The position numbers were made by a program, and so were the translations under genes. The notes beneath the pieces were generated by a model, which saw nothing but the letters and a program-made list of their open reading frames with translations, made no database searches and was not told where the DNA came from. This document shows positions 13,926-18,618 of a stretch of 18,618 nucleotides of DNA, in pieces. Each line of letters begins with the position of its first letter. The first letter of the stretch is position 1. Source of the stretch: Candidatus Hydrogenedentota bacterium. GTDB lineage: Bacteria; Hydrogenedentota; Hydrogenedentia; Hydrogenedentales; JAEUWI01. The stretch covers positions 1 to 18,618 of the forward strand of contig JAUIKJ010000005.1 of assembly GCA_030430835.1 (NCBI GenBank), in the 5' to 3' direction.

Positions 13926-15370
13926 AGACGCCCGACACGGCGCCGGCGTACCCCCTTCGCTGGATACTCGGGCTCGGCGTGGTGTCGCTTGTGGTGCACC
14001 TGAGCTATTTCGCGGCGGGCGTAAAGTTCGACCGCGCCAGCCTCGACGGCATCATGCATTTCCTTGATGCGGAGATGCTGCGCACGCAGCTTTTCGAGAG
14101 CATTCTCTACCTGCACATCCAGCCGCCGCTGATGAACCTCGTTACGGGGCTGGTTCTGAAGATCACGCCGGAGTCGACGCTGATCTTTCACATCCTCTTT
14201 CTCGTGCTCGGCAATGCGCTCTTCCTCTCGGTCTTCCTCTTGCAGCTTCGGCTTGGCGTGAGCCGTTCGGTGGCCGCCGTGCTCGCCTCGGTGTTCCTTG
14301 CGAGTCCCGCCTTCATACTCTTCGAATACTTCCTGCTCTACACCCTGCCTTGCGCCGCCTTCCTCGCGATGGCGGCGCTGTGTCTCGTCGATTACCTGCA
14401 GACGCGCCGCGTGGGGTGGCTCGTTGGATTCGTGCTGATGGTCTTCCTGCTCTGCGGCACGCGCAGCGCCTTTCACCTGGGCTACTTCGTGCTGGCGATC
14501 GGCCTGATCCTGGCGCTCGACCGCGCGCACTGGCGGCGGATTGCCGCGGTCGCGCTGGTGCCCTTTGTGTTGCTCTTCGGCTTCTACTTCAAGAACTGGG
14601 TGATCTTCGGCGAGTTCACCGCCTGCACCTTCGTCGAGAAAAACCTCTGGATCATGACCGCAGGCAACATCAACTGGGACGAAAAGGTGCAGATGGTGGA
14701 GCAGGGAGAACTCTCCGAGTTCGCACTCATTAATCGCTGGGCCTCGCTCGATGCCTACCCGGATCAGTACAAGGAGGTGCCGGAGCGCTTCGCCGATATT
14801 CCGGTGTTGAGCGAGACCCACAAACGCAACGGGGAAGTGAACTACAACCACTATGGCAACATCGCGATCTGCAACATATACGGCGAAGACGCCCGCGCCG
14901 TGCTGCGCGCGCAGCCGCAGGCCTATGTGTACGCAATGGCGCTTTCGTGGTACCGCTACTTTCTGCCCTCGCACAGCGTGCCGGTCAGTCCGCCGAACCG
15001 CGCGATCATGGGGCCGGCGCTGCGCTTCTACGACACCGTCGTCTTCGGCACGCTTCCCGTCGACCTGTCCGGGTGGTCGGTCTTGGTGAAGCGCGGGGGA
15101 CACCCCCCCGCCGTCTTTCTGTTGGTTGGGTTGCCACTGGTCTTTTTCTATGGCGCGTATCGCTTCTTGCGCGGCCGGGGACTGACCCTGCCGCAGCGTG
15201 TGCTGCTGGGCTTCATGCTCTTCAATATTGCCATGATCGCCGTGATGGGCTGTGCCTTCGATTTTCACGAGACCGCGCGCTACCGCTTCAATACGGACGG
15301 CTATTCCATCGTATTGCTCGGCATGCTGATCACCGCGGTCGGGCAGCACCTGCGCCGGGTCCGGGAATGA
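13922..15370 (+). CDS. Polytopic membrane protein, GT-C-type glycosyltransferase-like
   Basis: This integral membrane protein of about 482 residues has roughly ten hydrophobic helices: N-terminal helix at about 13-32, a long series at about 85-225, and a C-terminal group at about 397-475. The arrangement resembles GT-C transferases of the ArnT/PMT type, which use polyprenyl-phosphate sugars. The first loop carries Asp residues (KFDRASLDG, 35-43) and the LHIQPPLMN phrase (64-72) typical of that superfamily. ETARYRFNTDGYSIVLLG (450-467) matches the recurring E-x-RYR segment near the end. A hydrophilic domain lies at about 240-335. The start is uncertain: TTG at 13922 overlaps the previous stop (TTGA) and keeps the first helix, but it has no clear Shine-Dalgarno; the next ATG would lose that helix. 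Substrate and acceptor are unknown. Confidence 0.8.
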   Translation: MKTPDTAPAYPLRWILGLGVVSLVVHLSYFAAGVKFDRASLDGIMHFLDAEMLRTQLFESILYLHIQPPLMNLVTGLVLKITPESTLIFHILFLVLGNALFLSVFLLQLRLGVSRSVAAVLASVFLASPAFILFEYFLLYTLPCAAFLAMAALCLVDYLQTRRVGWLVGFVLMVFLLCGTRSAFHLGYFVLAIGLILALDRAHWRRIAAVALVPFVLLFGFYFKNWVIFGEFTACTFVEKNLWIMTAGNINWDEKVQMVEQGELSEFALINRWASLDAYPDQYKEVPERFADIPVLSETHKRNGEVNYNHYGNIAICNIYGEDARAVLRAQPQAYVYAMALSWYRYFLPSHSVPVSPPNRAIMGPALRFYDTVVFGTLPVDLSGWSVLVKRGGHPPAVFLLVGLPLVFFYGAYRFLRGRGLTLPQRVLLGFMLFNIAMIAVMGCAFDFHETARYRFNTDGYSIVLLGMLITAVGQHLRRVRE

Positions 15371-15401
15371 ACAAAGCGGGGCCGGGAGTTGTAGTTCGTT
15401 G

Positions 15402-16400
15402 ATGGATGCGCTTCGAAATCTCCAGCGTCATGCAGGGCTGCTGATACTTCTGCTGGCCTTGGGCGGTGGTTTCTGCGCCGTACCGGTCTCTGCGGAGATG
15501 CTGGAACGGGGCGTGTTTCAGGTGGTATACGGCGCCGAAGACGCCGCGCTCGCCGAGCCGACGATGCAGGTGCTGGAAGAAGCGGTCGTTGAGTTCGGCG
15601 ATCGTCTGCCCACGGGCGACGCGACGATTCGCGTGATCATCGTGGAGAGCTACCAGCAATTCGCCCAGTTCGCACCAAACTTCCAGCAGGCCGATGTTTC
15701 CGGCGTGGCGAAATCCGCACAAGGCGTGGTGGCGGTGAAGCCGCCCCGGCTGCGCGCGCCCGGCGGGGACTATCGCGGCACGGTGCGCCACGAACTGGTG
15801 CACGTGCTGTTGCACCGGAACGTGGAAACGGCGAACCTGCCGCGTTGGCTGAACGAGGGCCTGTGCATGAGCCTCGCCAACGAGTACCGCTGGGCCAGCA
15901 TGCTCGAGGTGGGGAAGATGTTCCTCTTCGGGAGGGTAATTCCCTACCGCCAACTGGACCTGGCTTTTCTCGCGCCGGGCAACGACCTGCGCTTCGGCAA
16001 CGCCTACGCGCAGGCGCTCTCGATGACGCGTACCCTGCGCAACGATCTGGGCGAAGACGCCTTCTGGCGCATGATCCTCTCTACGCGGGATCAACCCTTC
16101 CCCCGGGCGCTCGAAGAATTCGGCGGCATGACGGTGAACGACTTCATCGCGCGCTACTACCGGAGTCTCTGGCTGGTTGCGGTAGTCAGTGCCTTGACCT
16201 CCGGATCGCTCTTCGGGCCGATCGCAGTACTTGCGATCGTGGCGTACTTTCGCAAGCGGCACACGAACCGCAAGACGCTCCAGCGGTGGGCGATCGAGGA
16301 AGCGGAGGAGGACGCCGATCCCGTGACGGTGTTTGATTGGGATCAGGTGCTTGAGGACGCCGACGCTTGGAAGAAGGGCCAGGGCGATGACGGGCGCTGA
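15402..16400 (+). CDS. Secreted membrane-anchored gluzincin, peptidase-MA-like
   Basis: This 332-residue putative zinc metalloprotease has a signal peptide (hydrophobic 11-26, likely cut after VSA at 29-31), HELVH at 130-134, and a third ligand Glu152 in RWLNEGLCM, about 18 residues later. That HExxH plus WxNEG pattern is the peptidase-MA (gluzincin) signature. A transmembrane helix follows at about 257-283, then a basic stretch (RKRHTNRK) and an acidic cytoplasmic tail. The protease domain is therefore extracytoplasmic with the C-terminus inside. The ATG at 15402 is chosen; a TTG at 15399 in the same frame sits at better spacing from GGGAG and cannot be excluded. It is 31 nt after the GT-C gene and probably in the same operon. 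The substrate is unknown. Confidence 0.85.
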   Translation: MDALRNLQRHAGLLILLLALGGGFCAVPVSAEMLERGVFQVVYGAEDAALAEPTMQVLEEAVVEFGDRLPTGDATIRVIIVESYQQFAQFAPNFQQADVSGVAKSAQGVVAVKPPRLRAPGGDYRGTVRHELVHVLLHRNVETANLPRWLNEGLCMSLANEYRWASMLEVGKMFLFGRVIPYRQLDLAFLAPGNDLRFGNAYAQALSMTRTLRNDLGEDAFWRMILSTRDQPFPRALEEFGGMTVNDFIARYYRSLWLVAVVSALTSGSLFGPIAVLAIVAYFRKRHTNRKTLQRWAIEEAEEDADPVTVFDWDQVLEDADAWKKGQGDDGR

Positions 16401-16415
16401 GGCCTGTGCTACAAT
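16387..16415 (+). promoter_or_regulatory. Extended -10 promoter of glgX
   Basis: TGC plus TACAAT (16410-16415) is a strong extended -10, and ATGACG (16387-16392) lies 17 nt upstream as a 4-of-6 -35. The -35 overlaps the end of the metalloprotease gene. The predicted leader is about 50 nt. Confidence 0.7.
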
Positions 16416-16474
16416 CGCAGCCTGAGTGACTGCTGCGCCGCGGCCTCATGGGGCCGGCGTAAGCGCAGGGAATT

Positions 16475-18541
16475 ATGCCGAAGATCAATCTCGCCAACCT
16501 GAAAGTGACCGCCGGACGGCCCTACCCCATGGGGCCTATCGTGTATGAAAACGCGGTTCGTTTCACGATATTCAGTCGTCATGCCACCCGTGTTTGGATC
16601 TGTCTCTTCGAAGATACCGGTGACCGCGCGCCGGTCTGGGAGTACGAGTACGATCCGCAGTTGCACCGGACCGGCGACGTCTGGTCAATCTACGTCGAGG
16701 GGCTCCGCGAAGGCGCGCTCTACAAATACCGGATGGACGGGCCACAGACCCCCAAGCGCTTCCATCGCTTCAACGCGAACAACTATCTGCTTGATCCCTA
16801 TGCGAAGGCCTTTGTAGGGGACATTCACGACGGCACCATGAAATGCGTCGCCGTACACGATTACATCGACTGGAGCCGCGGGCACCGGCCGAACACCCCG
16901 ATGAATCAGACGATCATCTACGAAACCCATGTGCGTGGGATTACCAATCATCCCACGTCCGGGGTCGAGCATCGTGGTACCTACCGCGGCCTCATCGAGA
17001 AGATTCCATACCTGAAGCAACTCGGCATCACCGCCGTAGAACTGCTTCCGATCCATGAGTTTGGCGAGAACCTGCTCGGGCGGTGCAGTCTCGATGGCGC
17101 GATCGAACTCACGAATTACTGGGGCTACAGCAACATCGGCTTCTTCGCGCCCGCGGGCCGCTATGCCGTTAGCGCAGTGAACCGCGAACATCTCGACGAG
17201 TTTCGAGAGATGGTACGTGACCTGCATGCCGCCGACATCGAAGTGATTCTGGACGTGGTGTTCAACCACACCTCCGAAGGCAACGCTGCAGGGCCGACCC
17301 TCTCCTTCCGCGGTATCGACAACAGCATCTATTACCTGCTGGATGCGGGCGGGCGCTACCTGAATTACTCCGGCTGCGGCAACACGGTCAATTGCGATCA
17401 TCCACTGGTCCGCGATTTCATATTGGATTGTCTGCGCTACTGGGTTGCCGTTATGCACGTGGACGGTTTTCGTTTCGACCTCGCGTCGATCCTCGGGCGG
17501 GACCAGCAGGGCAACGTGCTGGAAGACGCTCCGCTGGTGCGGCGTATCGCGGAAGATCCGGTGCTGCGTGACACCAAGCTGATCGCGGAAGCCTGGGATG
17601 CCGGCGGGGCCTATCAGGTGGGATCCTTTGGCGGTATCCGTTGGGCCGAGTGGAATGGCCGTTATCGCGACGACGTGCGCCGCTACTGGCGCGGGGACGG
17701 CGGGACGCGCGCAGCGTTCGCATCCCGGATCACCGGCAGCGCGGACATCTATGAATGGGCCGGCCGCAGCCCCGAGCACAGCATCAATTTTGTGACCGCG
17801 CACGATGGATATACCTTGCGCGATCTGGTGAGCTACACCGAAAAGCACAACTGGCAGAACGGTGAAGGCAACCGCGACGGCAGCAATGAGAACTACAGTA
17901 CCAACTGCGGCGTGGAAGGTCCGACGGACGACCCCGAGATCAACGCGGAGCGGATGCGCCGCCAGAAGAATTTTATTGCGACGCTTTTCACCTCGATCGG
18001 GGTACCGATGTTACTGGGTGGAGACGAGTTTGGCCGGACCCAGCGCGGGAACAACAATGCCTACTGCCAGGACAATGACGTGTCCTGGTACGACTGGTCG
18101 CTGGTCGAGAAGAACGCTGAGATTTTCGACTTTACGAAGAAGGTCATTGCCCTGCGCAAGGCGCACCCGGTCTTTCGCCGCGATCACTATTTCGAGGGAC
18201 ACGGTTCGGCGCGGGAGGCGGACCTGATCTGGTTCGATGTGGACGGCAAGGCGGTGGATTGGTTGTCGAAAGATCTTACCTTGGGTTGCCGCGTGCATGC
18301 GGAACACAACGGCTATGTCGCCCTGTGTATTCTTTTCAACCCGACCCGCCGGGAGGTACGTTTCCAGGTCCCCATGGGTACCTGGAAAGTGGTTATCGAT
18401 ACCGGCCAGCCCGCGCCAGAAGACTGTCCCGGTGACACATCCACACGCATGCGCACGCGCGATGTCGATGTCCTTCCGGTGTCGATGGTGGTGCTAGCCG
18501 AAGACACGCACAAGGGCGGCGCGGGTTCACCGGGTACGTGA
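16475..18541 (+). CDS. glgX: Glycogen debranching enzyme (GlgX/isoamylase type, GH13)
   Basis: This 688-residue cytosolic hydrolase cleaves alpha-1,6 branches of glycogen or limit dextrin. An N-terminal CBM48-like domain (about 12-130) precedes the (beta/alpha)8 barrel. GH13 regions are present: region I DVVFNHTSEGN (260-270), region II GFRFDLAS with nucleophile Asp335, region III LIAEAWD with acid/base Glu372, and region IV FVTAHD with transition-state stabiliser Asp444. The typical GlgX loop GNRDGSNENYSTNCGVEG follows, then GGDEFGRTQRGNNNAYCQD. A C-terminal beta-sheet domain ends near PVSMVVLAED. Length fits GlgX/TreX. The start is ATG 16475 with AGGGA just upstream (short spacing). No other glycogen gene lies in the window. 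It converges on a partial minus-strand gene and overlaps it by 15 nt. Confidence 0.95.
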   Translation: MPKINLANLKVTAGRPYPMGPIVYENAVRFTIFSRHATRVWICLFEDTGDRAPVWEYEYDPQLHRTGDVWSIYVEGLREGALYKYRMDGPQTPKRFHRFNANNYLLDPYAKAFVGDIHDGTMKCVAVHDYIDWSRGHRPNTPMNQTIIYETHVRGITNHPTSGVEHRGTYRGLIEKIPYLKQLGITAVELLPIHEFGENLLGRCSLDGAIELTNYWGYSNIGFFAPAGRYAVSAVNREHLDEFREMVRDLHAADIEVILDVVFNHTSEGNAAGPTLSFRGIDNSIYYLLDAGGRYLNYSGCGNTVNCDHPLVRDFILDCLRYWVAVMHVDGFRFDLASILGRDQQGNVLEDAPLVRRIAEDPVLRDTKLIAEAWDAGGAYQVGSFGGIRWAEWNGRYRDDVRRYWRGDGGTRAAFASRITGSADIYEWAGRSPEHSINFVTAHDGYTLRDLVSYTEKHNWQNGEGNRDGSNENYSTNCGVEGPTDDPEINAERMRRQKNFIATLFTSIGVPMLLGGDEFGRTQRGNNNAYCQDNDVSWYDWSLVEKNAEIFDFTKKVIALRKAHPVFRRDHYFEGHGSAREADLIWFDVDGKAVDWLSKDLTLGCRVHAEHNGYVALCILFNPTRREVRFQVPMGTWKVVIDTGQPAPEDCPGDTSTRMRTRDVDVLPVSMVVLAEDTHKGGAGSPGT

Positions 18542-18618
18542 TTCCAGCACGCGCTGGTGGAGCAATTCCGCGAGCCGGGAGTCCACGCCCAGCGGCGCGG
18601 TGACCGCATAACTCACGC
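18527..18618 (-). CDS. Possible C-terminal end of a gene cut by the right edge
   Basis: On the minus strand a frame is open from the edge to a TGA at 18527-18529 and encodes the last 29 residues or so (VSYAVTAPLGVDSRLAELLH, then QRVLESRTR). Codon third positions are mostly G or C, as in the other genes, and the segment looks amphipathic-helical. It would converge on glgX with a 15-nt overlap. It is too short to identify, and the coding call is tentative. Confidence 0.45.
   Translation of the reverse strand, partial: VSYAVTAPLGVDSRLAELLHQRVLESRTR

Noticed and set aside
13628..15349. Long minus-strand open frame (573 codons) opposite the GT-C gene
   Set aside because: Its translation is a low-complexity run of charged residues mirroring the hydrophobic codons of the real membrane protein. 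It has no start context or domain.
16685..17848. Minus-strand open frame (387 codons) opposite glgX
   Set aside because: It is antisense to all four GH13 catalytic regions of a clear GlgX, so it is taken as a shadow.
18313..18609. Minus-strand 98-codon frame at the right edge
   Set aside because: It is mostly antisense to the glgX 3' end and has poor coding character; the neighbouring frame ending at 18527 looks more protein-like.
1..18618. CRISPR arrays, insertion sequences, integrase or attachment sites
   Set aside because: No spaced direct repeats, transposase motifs or tRNA-associated direct repeats were seen on either strand.

Overview
This is a GC-rich bacterial chromosome segment with conventional, densely packed genes. 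It holds 14 complete protein genes, one gene cut by the left edge and probably one cut by the right edge. ATG, GTG and TTG starts are all used. I see no phage, insertion sequence, CRISPR array, tRNA or rRNA. The organism is clearly a bacterium (L10, L7/L12, sigma70-type promoters, intrinsic terminators). The MJ0042-like zinc ribbon, the TPR/tail-anchored proteins and the detached rplJ-rplL pair suggest a lineage of the planctomycete or candidate-phylum type, but the sequence alone does not settle its taxonomy.

Layout. (1) Position 1-470 (+): the 3' end of an MtfA-type M90 metallopeptidase. (2) Position 507-6206 (-): a run of six genes read right to left: zinc-ribbon protein, DUF4202 protein, uridine kinase, membrane-anchored ILEI/PANDER-domain protein, polyprenyl-phosphate HexNAc-1-phosphate transferase (WecA/TagO/MraY superfamily), GMC oxidoreductase. 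Two of the junctions are ATGA overlaps. (3) Position 6343-7989 (-): a stand-alone AlsS-type acetolactate synthase with a good promoter and a textbook terminator. (4) Position 8241-9785 (+): trpS and a low-molecular-weight protein tyrosine phosphatase, 3 nt apart. (5) Position 9784-9865: a REP-like inverted repeat that also looks like the terminator of (6) a cytochrome P450 at 9871-11232 (-). (7) Position 11301-12567 (+): rplJ-rplL as a self-contained unit with promoter, L10-leader RNA, attenuator-like hairpin and final terminator. (8) Position 12618-16400 (+): a probable three-gene envelope operon: a TPR protein with an inserted EF-Tu domain-2-like barrel and a C-terminal membrane tail, a GT-C-type membrane glycosyltransferase, and a secreted, membrane-anchored gluzincin of the peptidase-MA type. 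(9) Position 16475-18541 (+): a GlgX-type glycogen debranching enzyme with its own extended -10 promoter. (10) Position 18527-18618 (-): the probable C-terminus of a convergent gene.

Working together. Uridine kinase and the HexNAc-1-P transferase are linked through UMP/UDP-sugar chemistry, and the ILEI/PANDER protein lies between them, translationally coupled to the transferase. That context favours a glycan-related job for it. The TPR, GT-C and metalloprotease genes look like a second envelope module. The most unusual items are the TPR/EF-Tu-domain-2 fusion immediately after rplL, the bacterial ILEI/PANDER protein, and the rplJL operon separated from both rplKA and rpoBC. I found no clearly new defence system or mobile system.
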